This document shows positions 9,762 through 35,431 of a DNA stretch of 64,000 bases, one piece after another. The stretch is from Hormiphora californensis (lineage: Eukaryota > Ctenophora > Tentaculata > Cydippida > Pleurobrachiidae). Where the stretch lies: assembly GCA_020137815.1 (NCBI GenBank), contig CM035356.1:2622535-2686534 (forward strand), given 5' to 3'. The translations under genes were made by a program, and so were the position numbers. The stretch's first letter is position 1; every line of letters starts with the position of its first letter. The notes beneath the pieces were generated by a model, which made no database searches, was not told where the DNA came from, and worked only from the letters and a program-made list of their open reading frames with translations.

Positions 9762-12700
9762 TCAGTCCAATCGAACATCCCCCGCACAAACAGTCCCGCG
9801 GGACCATTCCAGAATTGAATTGTTGTTTTGACGGCTGTATCCGGAGACAGGTGGTCTATCCGGAAAACGTTTCATCCACTCCCCGAGAAGAACCTTGAAA
9901 TTCTCTAGCCTTTTTGCTGAATTCACCGTCTTTGGCAGAGTGTTCCATAGCCTTGTTGCCCGCCCAGCGAACGAGTTTGATTGCTTTGTTGCTATCGAGG
10001 TTTGTGTACTCGTGGGTGAGGTAGGAATTTCAGCTCTGATCCCGAGACGGTCGGATGAGTAGAATCGGATCCCTATATTATTAGGAGCTTCATCATTAGC
10101 CATTTTCCACATAAGGATTATGGAGTACCGTTCACGGCGACGCTGCAGTGATTGCAGATGTAGTTTTTCCAACCGTTCCCAGTAGGTAAACTCGTTTAGT
10201 CCCTGGATTTTTCTGGTGAACTTTCTTTGTACATTTTCAAGTGCTTGGATGTCTGAAATTTTAGGCGAGTCCCAGAGTGCACAACAGTATTCGAGTTTAC
10301 TCCGTATGAGCGTTTTGTACAAGATGAGCATTGTTTTCCTGTCACGAGTTTTGAAAGCACGCAATGCCCAACCACTCATTTTTCTTGCTTCCTCTGCCAT
10401 TTTCCCCACTTGTTTATCCCAGGATAAATCATTGGAAATCATGACTCCAAGATCACGTACACATCGTTTTGGGATTATCTCCAGACCCTCTGGTGTATGG
10501 TAGGTCTTCAGATCCGTGACGAAAGGTAACTGTTGTAGGAGGGAGGTTTGGTTCAAACAGTAATGCAAAACCTCGAACTTTTCTTCGTTTAAGGCCATGT
10601 TATTGATTTTTGACCAGTTTCCCACTTCCAGGAGATCTCTTTGCAACTCTTGGTGAGATGTTTCTGACGCAATCCCTTTTATCAGCTTTGTATCATCAGC
10701 CAATGTTTTAGTGACCGAGAATTTGACGGCACTGTTGAGATCAGCAACGTAGACAATGAACAGGATCGGACCAAGAACTGTTCCTTGTGGAACTCCGCTC
10801 AGCACTTTTTCCCAGGTTGATTTTGCTCCGTCAACTACTACTGTTTGAAAACGGTCAGATAAGAAGCATTTTATCCAATTGAGTACTTTTCCTTTGACTC
10901 CGTAGGCCTCTAATTTTGCGAGAAGAAGTTTTATATCTACCCGGTCAAAGGCCTTTGAGTAATCAAGGTATAACACATCTACCTCGTTACCTTTTTGGAG
11001 TTCCTCAATGATGGCGTCAACGTGTTCTATCAGCTGGGTAAGGCAACTTCTCTTCTTCCGGAACCCATGTTGAGTTTCTGGGAAGACATTGTTCTCTTCC
11101 AGAAATTGCACTATCTGGTTTCTCATCACTCTTTCAAAGGTTTTGATTATGTTCGAAGTTAGAGACACCGGGCGGTAGTTAGCAGGATTCGTCCTATCAC
11201 CTTTTTTGAAGAGAGGTACTATATGTTGGTTTTTGAGTGTTGCCGGGATAGTTCCTCCATCAAGTGATCGCCTCCATAGTAGCCAAAGCGGATAAGATAA
11301 CTGGGCTCTACATTCGTACAAAATTCGAGCAGGTATGTTACCATCAGGAGCAGCTCCATAGGGGTTTATTTCGCCAAGTGCTTTTTTCACATCTTCTGGT
11401 GTGAATTCGAAGTCCTCAAGGGTAGAACTCGAATCATGATTGATATATGCCTGGCTGGCTTCCATATTCGCATCTTCAGGATTACTAAAAACTCGTAGAT
11501 ACTGTTGTTGTAGTATTTGTGCCTTTTCACCACTCTGCGTTTGTAGTTCACCGTCTGTTCCCCTGAGAGGTGCTATGGTAGTTTTTGTTTTTGATAGCTT
11601 CTTTGCATATGAGAAGAAGTAGCGAGGATTCTCCTTAATAGCTTCCACTGCTTTAACTTCACCTTTGGCTTGATGTTCTATCAGCGTGGTCTTCATTCGG
11701 TCCTCAATTGATACAAGCTCCTCACACAGTGCAACCCTCTGCTCAAAGCTTATCTCCTTGTTATCATCCTGTAGGCGTGTTCTTATTTTTCTCGCTCTTC
11801 TTTTGAACTTCTCCTTGATCTTTGTCTCGCTCGCCTTACAACAATCTTTCTTCACAGGTAGGGTCTCCTCTGCAATCTCCAGTACTACCTGAAGTAAACC
11901 ATCTTTAAACTTTTCGCCCGTTGTATCTCCAGCTTCAATGCTCATCTTTTCGAGCTTGTCCCAGTCAATCTCACAAAGCCTGGTTTTCATTGGCAAGTAA
12001 TCAGATCGGTGAATCCTGTATCTTCGAAAAGGATCTGTTTCTTCTTTAACTTGGATTTTTGGTTGTACAGGATTGTAGACCAGTTCACATTCTACAACTT
12101 TGTGGTCCGATATTTTGGTTTCGGCAGTTACCACTCGAGTGAAATACTCCGGGGTGTTGGTTAACACAATATCAAGGATGTTTTCTCCCCGGGTTGCATT
12201 ATCGTTCATCTGGGTAAAGAAATTTTCGTTTATCAGGTCCAGTGTTTTGTGGTAAGGCCCTTCAACCTTTCCAGTTGATTCAGAAAATCGCATCGTTTCC
12301 CAGTCCATGTTAGGGAGGTTGAAATCACCCATCAAGATGACCTCTGGTACTTGCTTTGTTCCTTCAGTAATAGAGTCAATTTCAGCTTGTAGATGATTCA
12401 TCGCATCAGAGAAGGAGCTGTGTGCTGCATCGGGGGGACGGTACAGGCAGGCCATAAGTAAATTTTGCTCTTCGGCGTATGCCACTGCTACACTGGTTTG
12501 GTTGTCACTCCATGATGACTCTTTAGTAATCGTCACAGCTTCATTAACATAAAGAAGACAGCCTCCACCTACTTTTATTTTCCTATCTGATCTGACAAAG
12601 TTATAACCAGGTACAGATATCTGAGCATTGGAGATATACGATTTCAGCCAGGTTTCTGTTATTCCAACTGCGACGGTGGGCGGTTCCCCTGCGGACGGGG

Positions 12701-13175
12701 ACATAAACATCTCACGGATGTAAGGTAGCTTCCATTTTGTTTCACCGCCTGCAGCTGGGGAAATTGATCTACAATTGATTAGAAAGATCTTTGAGAAGGG
12801 TGGAGTAACCCTTGTGTCATGCCCATTCCCAATGGTAGCTTTAGTGGGTCCATGTTTATCCCGAGTCCAGGTGAGCCTTGAAGTCCCACCATTGACAGGG
12901 ATCTGGCGAGAAGTTGGATACTCTGGGCCTGGTCCAGGAAACCTTGTCTCATTTCCTTGACCAGGGTTTTGTAAAAATCCTGCTGTGAGTCTTGGTTTTC
13001 CTGAGCTGCTGAAGAAGTAGTGTCCGCATAGGTCGGGGTTTTGACAGCTAGTAGCACCAGTTTTAGCTGTGTTATGTTGAATTCCTCTCCTGCTTATTTT
13101 CTTCCAGCAACACTTTTGGGGTGAATCGGGTTCCAGAGATGTGGAAGAATTTGCAACCTGTAGGGTTTGGGACAT
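9762..13175 (-). CDS. Retrotransposon ORF2: APE endonuclease plus reverse transcriptase
   Basis: A 1137-residue polyprotein. The apurinic-type endonuclease shows LINCRSISP, ITETWL (catalytic Glu), ILMGDFNLPNMDW and ISDHKVVECEL (SDH). The RT follows with HIVPLFKKGDR, NYRPVSLTSN, HGFRKKRSC, LYLDYSKAFDRVD, SGVPQGTVLGPILF and the catalytic box as LADD (TLADDTKLIK) where most relatives have FADD or YADD; the two Asp are kept. The C-terminal region has FTYWERLEKLHLQSLQRRRERY and ends after NNNSILEW. It overlaps the end of ORF1 by about 80 bases. All catalytic residues seem present, so it may be functional. It is the best reference copy for the fragments at 4214 and 50448. Confidence 0.9.
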   Translation of the reverse strand: MSQTLQVANSSTSLEPDSPQKCCWKKISRRGIQHNTAKTGATSCQNPDLCGHYFFSSSGKPRLTAGFLQNPGQGNETRFPGPGPEYPTSRQIPVNGGTSRLTWTRDKHGPTKATIGNGHDTRVTPPFSKIFLINCRSISPAAGGETKWKLPYIREMFMSPSAGEPPTVAVGITETWLKSYISNAQISVPGYNFVRSDRKIKVGGGCLLYVNEAVTITKESSWSDNQTSVAVAYAEEQNLLMACLYRPPDAAHSSFSDAMNHLQAEIDSITEGTKQVPEVILMGDFNLPNMDWETMRFSESTGKVEGPYHKTLDLINENFFTQMNDNATRGENILDIVLTNTPEYFTRVVTAETKISDHKVVECELVYNPVQPKIQVKEETDPFRRYRIHRSDYLPMKTRLCEIDWDKLEKMSIEAGDTTGEKFKDGLLQVVLEIAEETLPVKKDCCKASETKIKEKFKRRARKIRTRLQDDNKEISFEQRVALCEELVSIEDRMKTTLIEHQAKGEVKAVEAIKENPRYFFSYAKKLSKTKTTIAPLRGTDGELQTQSGEKAQILQQQYLRVFSNPEDANMEASQAYINHDSSSTLEDFEFTPEDVKKALGEINPYGAAPDGNIPARILYECRAQLSYPLWLLWRRSLDGGTIPATLKNQHIVPLFKKGDRTNPANYRPVSLTSNIIKTFERVMRNQIVQFLEENNVFPETQHGFRKKRSCLTQLIEHVDAIIEELQKGNEVDVLYLDYSKAFDRVDIKLLLAKLEAYGVKGKVLNWIKCFLSDRFQTVVVDGAKSTWEKVLSGVPQGTVLGPILFIVYVADLNSAVKFSVTKTLADDTKLIKGIASETSHQELQRDLLEVGNWSKINNMALNEEKFEVLHYCLNQTSLLQQLPFVTDLKTYHTPEGLEIIPKRCVRDLGVMISNDLSWDKQVGKMAEEARKMSGWALRAFKTRDRKTMLILYKTLIRSKLEYCCALWDSPKISDIQALENVQRKFTRKIQGLNEFTYWERLEKLHLQSLQRRRERYSIILMWKMANDEAPNNIGIRFYSSDRLGIRAEIPTSPTSTQTSIATKQSNSFAGRATRLWNTLPKTVNSAKRLENFKVLLGEWMKRFPDRPPVSGYSRQNNNSILEWSRGTVCAGDVRLD

Positions 13176-14347
13176 GTTTTATCAGGCGAGGTAGATCCTC
13201 TGCACAGTTTAGGGTGTAGGTTCTCGCATCTTGAGCCTGCAGAGCAACCATTTTTTCCATACCCACCCCTTCTAAACTTGTTGCAGATTTTAGGGTGTTT
13301 GTAGAGACAGATCTTACCTCTAATTCTCCTCTTTCCGTTAGTACCATGTCTGCATCTTCCAAACTGGACGAAGAATTTACAATTTTCGACTTCCTGATCA
13401 GTCGGTTCAGCGGTGGGTTTTCCATCATGAAGATAAGGGCAGGTTTTTCCTTCAACAATTATGTCACCTTTTTCTCCGTGCCGGCATTTCCCTTTTTTGT
13501 AGTACTTGCACTTTCCCTGGATTTCCTTCCTCTTTGGTTCATTGTCAACCTCTTCGTCTTTCTCAACCTCTTCACCGTCTCCTTCGATCTGAGAGTGATA
13601 TAGAGTGCTGGACGATATGTCTATCTCCCATTCCTCATCATCTTTAATTTCCTCGTCGAGGGTGTTTTTAGCTTCCTTCTGGTGCTCCGTGTCCTGGGTC
13701 GTGTCTTGGGTCGCACCTTTGGGAGGGTTTGAAGCCTTCTCTCCTGTATCAACGTTGGCCATAGTTATCATCTTTTTCAGGGACAAGCTGGTCTTGTCGG
13801 TACAGGCAAAACACATCCATTTGAATCCCGAAATTTCCTTCACAGCCTCGATAGCTGCTGCACTTTCCATGAGTTTAGGGCAGTTATGGGAGGGTTTGTA
13901 GCAGGTCCAGCAGATGAGAGGAGGAGAGTCATGTAGTTGGGGTTGGTAGGTTGAGTCGCATTCCCGACAGAACGCAGGAAATAAGCTCTCCACTTTCAGG
14001 ATAACGCGGTGAGCGAGTGTGGTTCGGTTTTTATACAGCCTTTTGTTGTCAGGAGTTGTATTTCTCACTTTGAACCCAAGGTACTCAGCGGCGCTCTCAA
14101 TCTCAGACACATCAAGTTTTTTGAAGTTGGTAATGTTGGTTACCGCGGTGGCGCCAAGTTCGTAGGCTTCAAATGCTTTTTTAGCAAGAGGGTGCGTCGC
14201 AGCCGCGTTTGTTACCAGTTTAGATATGACGAAGACACTTGTCAGCTTCTCATTCTTCTTGTATTCTTGAAGGTTTTTCGAACTCTTCGGATTTTGGGAT
14301 GCCATCATTATCGGGTTCACCACACGACTATCGATGTCGGTTATCAC
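13094..14347 (-). CDS. Retrotransposon ORF1: CCCH zinc-finger RNA-binding protein
   Basis: A 417-residue frame; the likely start is one of the Met codons near the 5' end (MMASQNPK). The N-terminal half has a Cys/His cluster (CRECDSTY, CWTCYKP, WMCFACTDK) that resembles a PHD/RING-like zinc fold. An acidic linker (KDDEEWEID) follows. The C-terminal third has three or four CCCH-type fingers: CKYYKKGKCRHG, CPYLHDG, CKFFVQFGRCRHG, CLYKHPKIC and CENLHPKLC. CCCH fingers bind single-stranded RNA, fitting an ORF1 role as RNA chaperone for the element's transcript. A second frame continues across the ORF1/ORF2 junction (13072-13458), so a small indel near the end of ORF1 is possible. Confidence 0.75.
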   Translation of the reverse strand: MITDIDSRVVNPIMMASQNPKSSKNLQEYKKNEKLTSVFVISKLVTNAAATHPLAKKAFEAYELGATAVTNITNFKKLDVSEIESAAEYLGFKVRNTTPDNKRLYKNRTTLAHRVILKVESLFPAFCRECDSTYQPQLHDSPPLICWTCYKPSHNCPKLMESAAAIEAVKEISGFKWMCFACTDKTSLSLKKMITMANVDTGEKASNPPKGATQDTTQDTEHQKEAKNTLDEEIKDDEEWEIDISSSTLYHSQIEGDGEEVEKDEEVDNEPKRKEIQGKCKYYKKGKCRHGEKGDIIVEGKTCPYLHDGKPTAEPTDQEVENCKFFVQFGRCRHGTNGKRRIRGKICLYKHPKICNKFRRGGYGKNGCSAGSRCENLHPKLCRGSTSPDKTCPKPYRLQILPHLWNPIHPKSVAGRK

Positions 14348-14440
14348 TTGGGGTGTTTCTTCACGACTATCGATGTCGACTTATCAGAGACTATCGATAT
14401 CGGGTCTCTCGTCAGATAGGTTGGCTTGTGTTACGGGTTC

Positions 14441-15851
14441 GTCACCTCCCCCGTAACTTTATTTGCTAAATGCCATCACCTATCTCAAATTAATTTGTTT
14501 AAAGTAGTGTTGAAAAGTTTGAAAGCACAGGAGATATAACTGATAAGAGGCAGCTCATACTCTGACAAAATGCGATATGATATGTAGAATCAAAAAAGCC
14601 CACGAAGTAGTTCATGGTAGTAAAATTACAGTCGGAAGAGAAAAGCAAAAAAGGAGCGAGAGATGAGATCGACAACTTGAGTCTTGGCGTGAAATATTTG
14701 AAATATCGATTGTTTGCGGAGTGAATGGAGCTGCGCGGCTCTTTCAGGTCCGCGCGCGCCTTGTATTTGCGCGCACCATTGTATGCTGAGGTTCCAAATC
14801 TCGATACCCTGACTCACTACCTGTGTTCTCGACCTGTGCACTACCTGAACATTTCCGAGTATACTCCATTTTTTTTCAACTGTTCACCCCCCAAAGTCGT
14901 GCGCGGAATTTTTTTGCGCGTTTATCACATGTTAACGTGTAGCGCGCGCCACCCAAATTCTAATTTTTATTAAATTTCAGTTTTTGGGTGAACAGTTGAA
15001 AAAAAATTTGGAATGCGCTGCAGCCCCCTCATGCGCGCACCCCCGCAACGAGGGGACTGAAGGGAATGCCGCGCGCGCGTTTGGCCTGAGCTCAGGACGG
15101 GCCCGGCTGGGTCGAAGATAACTTTGCGAGCGAAAAAACGGCGGTGCTTATAACTTTGGCCCCTGAAGTCCGTTTGACTTGATTCTTTCACTAGCTGTTA
15201 GATCTGACAATTATCTACCTTGCTGTTTTTGAGAGAAGTAAATTGGACTTCAGGAAGCTGAGCAATAGCCGTTCAAAGATTGGTTGTTTTCAAAAAGTGA
15301 CGTCACAGATCCCTGCAGGGACACTTTGTTTCAAATTTGAATTAAAATCTCGAATTTTTTATTTTACCGCACTCGATTTTGCGGAGTTTGGTTCATATCT
15401 CCTGTTCCTGATAAGATAGAGACCTGAAACCGGTTGCATTTGAAAGCTGTTATCTTCCTCTTTCCAACGCTACCAAAACGATTTTTGTACCTTAACTGGA
15501 ACCGGAGATATGATTGATTATGTATTCCCCCCCTAGCGCGGTATTCCCTCCAGGCCCCTTATATTATATTATAAGGGGCCTGCAACGTATGCCAAAAAAA
15601 AATGGACTTTATGCTCATTTTTTTAACGATTTTTAAAATCGAATTTTTTAGCGCGCGATTTTTCAAATCGGAAGATTCAATATGCATTGCATTAAACGTA
15701 ACGCGCCAAGTTATTAAAGTTATCATTGCAAAAGTACGCCGCGCAAGGAAAAATAAATATGTTGAAAAAAAGTGTCCAAAACTTTGAAATATTTTTACCA
15801 CGCTTTCTGTCTTTTGTTACGGTTCATTTTCTAACGCTGTCAGTAAGTGAC
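14441..15851. other. Intergenic region upstream of MED9, with hairpins
   Basis: No gene is seen. It contains an inverted repeat with arms at about 14870-14896 and 14984-15008 (TTTTCAACTGTTCACCC and its inverse) and, at 15551-15582, a hairpin with 13-bp arms CAGGCCCCTTATA/TATAAGGGGCCTG. GC-rich GCGCGC clusters occur at 14750-15080. The last 200 bp should include the MED9 promoter. Confidence 0.6.
15551..15582. repeat. Perfect-stem hairpin
   Basis: CAGGCCCCTTATA pairs with TATAAGGGGCCTG around a short AT centre. It lies about 270 bp upstream of the MED9 start codon. Confidence 0.8.
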
Positions 15852-16223
15852 ATGAGCTCTGTCGACACGAAACCAGAAATCAAACTAAGTGAAGTCACTC
15901 AGTTTTTACCAGAAATCTATAAAATAATCGAATTACTTAACTCTACGAACGACACAGCAGTCGTGAACAAAGCGGTAAGTTATAAATGAAATGTGAACCT
16001 TTTGTTCACAGTTCAGGGCACCACCTTTAATTCTATTATCTTATAGGTGGACCAACTGACAGCGCAATTTAAAGAAGCAAACAAGGCGATATCTGAGCTT
16101 TCATTAGAAACAACAGACCAGTTGAAAGAGAAGTTGTCAGCGTACAAAGCTGCCAATAAAGAACAGAAGTTGCTGCTTGAGGAGTATAGACAACTCCCAG
16201 TGTTTACCGATCAGTCCTCGTGA
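15852..16223 (+). CDS. MED9: Mediator complex subunit 9 homologue, 2 exons, 99 aa
   Basis: Exon 1 is 15852-15974 and exon 2 is 16047-16223, joined in phase 0 across a 72-bp GT..AG intron. The product is short and helical. FLPEIYKIIELLNS is followed by AVDQLTAQFKEANKAISEL and a heptad-rich KEKLSAYKAANKEQKLLLEEY ending near LPVF. This matches the order of conserved features in MED9 (a small middle-module Mediator subunit): the F(L)P..IIK core, then a coiled coil, then an LLQKYK-like end. Length is below the human protein (about 146) because the variable N-terminus is absent. The stop codon overlaps the first possible ATG of the next gene (TGATG), which suggests a shared transcript. The identification rests on a short helical family, so it is good but not certain. 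Confidence 0.72.
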
Positions 16224-17499
16224 TGACTTCTTTCTCTCTAGTGGGGCAAGATATTACAGAGTTCACTGATCCGCCATCCAACGCCTCGCAGATCCGCCAT
16301 CTTGACCTGAGTTACAACCTGATAGAAAAGGTAATCATTCTTACTAATTCATCTTTTGTACTCTAAGTTAAGTGTGAATTTTAATTTCTATGACACGCAC
16401 TTCCCACAACAGGCCGATGGTATAAAGCGTTTTGTTGGTCTTCGAGAGCTTATTCTGGACAATAACAATCTGTCCCACCTGGACCTTCCCCTCCTTCCCT
16501 TTCTTCAAACACTTTCATTGAACAAAAACAAAATCCACGATCTGTCAGCCCTTTTGGAGGAACTGAGGAAACGTGCACCTCATTTACAGTACTTGAGCAT
16601 GTTAGGTTAGTGATCTGGCATTGAGTGGAGATTTGTTACTAAAAGTTAATTAGTCGGGCGAAAAAACACCTCTTGATTTTGAGTTCTTTTTCTCGGATTG
16701 TTCTTTTTTGCCAAACACACAATAACGTACAACTCCGTTTGTGTGAGCGGTTTTGGCTATTTGGGTGATCAGAGAATGTTCGCCCCACTGACATGTAATC
16801 ACTCACTCACCAGTATATATTTGGCTAGACAAATTCTCATTCTTCTTTCTAGATGTTCCCCACTCTCCCATCGTATACTTTACACGCTGACAAATGAACT
16901 AACATAACACATAAAATCAGATCACGAACCCTCCTCACATAACAACAACTGCACACAGGTAACCTTGTTCTACCCTCACATAACAACAACTGTATGCAGG
17001 TAACCAGGCGTGCCCGAATGAGCTGGTAGCAGGGGATGAAGATGACTATCAGAACTACAGGTTTACTGTTATCAGGGCCCTTCCTGAACTGAAGTGAGTT
17101 GTTTTACACTTCCATTATCATTCCATTATATGATGGGTGTGTGTAACTTATTCAATGTGGATAATGCAGTTATTTCCTCCTCTATCTACTCCTGCGAGAA
17201 ATTCACACTGATGATAATCGTCTAGACATTGACTCCTGATATTCCCCAGGTTCCTGGACTCCAGACCAGTTCTGCAAAGTGAGCGGCAGAAAGCGGAGCA
17301 GCACCATACTTCCTTCATCATGTCCCTCCACAAGGAGACAATCTGTAGCACCAGCCCAGATCCGTATTACCCGGTGACACCCCTCCCTGGGGAGGAACCT
17401 GAGATGGGGCCACGAGGGGCGGGCCTCTTTAAACGTAGGCAAACTTACCAGGGCAGGAACAGCCAGGGAAACAAGTTTATTGGAGATGGGGATTTGTGA
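16223..17499 (+). CDS. LRMDA: Leucine-rich melanocyte differentiation-associated protein homologue, 4 exons, 214 aa
   Basis: Exons are 16223-16330, 16413-16605, 17000-17093 and 17250-17499; phases are consistent and the total is 645 nt. Leucine-rich repeats are plain: IRHLDLSYNLIEK, LRELILDNNNLSHLDL, LQTLSLNKNKIHDLSALL and LQYLSMLGN. The LRR cap reads NQACPNELV..DEDDYQNYRF, then LPELKFLDS, which is diagnostic for C10orf11/LRMDA in sequence and order. In vertebrates LRMDA acts with the Rab32/38 GTPases in pigment-organelle biology. The start is uncertain: the ATG at 16223 overlaps the MED9 stop, while a pyrimidine-rich TTCTTTCTCTCTAG at 16227-16240 looks like a splice acceptor, so the mature 5' end may lie just after it. 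Confidence 0.8.
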
Positions 17500-17867
17500 A
17501 GCAACTGTGTAAACTGTATCTCTATTTCAGGGTTTTCAGTTTTGGTGTCTCTCTGTTCGGGATGATGATTGATCCTTGATGCTCCAAATCAATTACAAGA
17601 TGTGATCTGAACTATGATTTTATATGTGTGTGTGTCAGATATGTGTGAGACAATTTACCAACCGTGGTGTGCGGTTCAATATATGTTTATGTATTTTATG
17701 TGTTTCCTTGCGATAACAACATTAATTTTATCTTCCCGCGATACCCGAATTCTATTCAACTGCCCCGGTTCATTAATAATGCCCATGTTTTCTTTGGACG
17801 CGGTTTCCCCTGCTTTGCTCGAACCTGTCTCACCGCCCCCTGGGTTTACTCGTACTACAATATAAAA
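17500..17867. other. LRMDA 3' UTR and short intergenic stretch
   Basis: No exon is seen. It runs from the LRMDA stop to the minisatellite that precedes YIPF4. Confidence 0.5.
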
Positions 17868-18100
17868 TTCCCCTCTTATAGCGGGTACAGCTGGTACAGC
17901 GGGTACAGCTGGTATATAACACCCCTCATTCCCCTCTTAGAGCGGGTGCTGTCATGACTACAATATAACACCCCTCATTCCCCTCTTAGAGCGGGTGCTG
18001 TCATGACTACAATATAACACCCCTCATTCCCCTCTTATAGCGGGTGCTGTCATGACTACAATATAACACCCCTCATTCCCCTCTTATAGCGGGTGCTGTG

Positions 18101-18110
<10 letters not shown>
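17868..18110 (+). repeat. 49-bp minisatellite with ATG and acceptor motif, running into the YIPF4 start
   Basis: Units contain CCCCTCTTATAGCGGGTGCT followed by GTCATGACTACA and a TATAACACC tail. The ATG triplets at 17954, 18003 and 18052 are exactly 49 bp apart, and the next step lands on the YIPF4 start codon at 18101. In each earlier unit the ATG opens a four-codon frame (ATG ACT ACA ATA TAA). Each unit also carries a pyrimidine tract ending in AG. Confidence 0.9.
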
Positions 18111-34670
<16,560 letters not shown>

Positions 34671-35431
34671 ACTTTAGAGAAACTTGTTTTGTTCAAACCT
34701 TTTTATTTTAGGGGAGGGTCGAACAAGGCAAAGAGAAACTGTATTATTATAGCAGTAGAGATGAAAGTGTAAAGTGTCTGTTTGGTTTGAAATGATATCT
34801 TTTGTGAATGAGTTATTTCGAATATGTATACAGCAGCTTATAATATGTGCTTTAGTTATTTTCACCCCTCAAAAAACTTCTGTTCAGTCGTCAGACGAGT
34901 TCCGTACGGTAACGAGCCCAATTTTTGGCTGTGTACACAACACATGTTTGTATGGCGCAAGGCCAAACAACCTACCTCCCTCGCGCGAGTCATCGTGATG
35001 GCACTAACGCGCACTCCTCTGAGTCACGTGACTAAAATCCGGAACTATGATTGGCTGGAACGTCCATAGATTGTGTGTGATTGGCTACGAAGGAGTGAGT
35101 GTGCGATCAGCGGGATTTCAGTGTGTATGATATTTTGTCATCATTCGTGCTCTGCACCGACAGCCCCTGCTATAATTCTACCTCCTTCGTCGAGGCAGCT
35201 GTGCCTCCAATGGGTATGTGCGCTCTTCAAAATAAAACAGAGGTCTCACAAAACGTCTCGAAATAAATAGTTAAACTGAAAACATGCACAAAACTCTTCC
35301 AAATCAGTTTTATATTCATAAGCTCCGTTAACACAATTCAAACACTCGATTGTCTCTCCTCGTTCAGCAAGATCCCTTTCTATGTATATTATAGTTTCTG
35401 CCGCTATTCCAAGGTCAATTTGCCAGTATGT
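34671..35431. other. YIPF4 3' UTR and gap to the COG2 stop
   Basis: No supported exon. YIPF4 (+) and COG2 (-) converge here. The open frames in this stretch lack recognisable domains. Confidence 0.5.

Larger units (their letters stand above)
9700..14440 (-). mobile_element. Nearly complete CR1/L2-like non-LTR retrotransposon, about 4.7 kb
   Basis: It has two long overlapping ORFs on the minus strand. The 5' end (14.3-14.44 kb) carries three copies of an ACTATCGATRTCG motif, which may be a promoter repeat. The 3' end (9709-9733) is a short tandem array of ACAAAGTT (minus strand), the kind of 8-bp 3' repeat typical of CR1-like elements rather than a polyA tail. No long target duplication is visible, again as in CR1. 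Both ORFs are open, so the insertion is young. Confidence 0.8.

Noticed and set aside
35073-35270. First exon of the nested Cys-rich receptor near 35.1 kb
   Set aside because: It could be joined in phase, but a better signal-peptide exon (36487-36529) lies within the same COG2 intron, next to exon 2.
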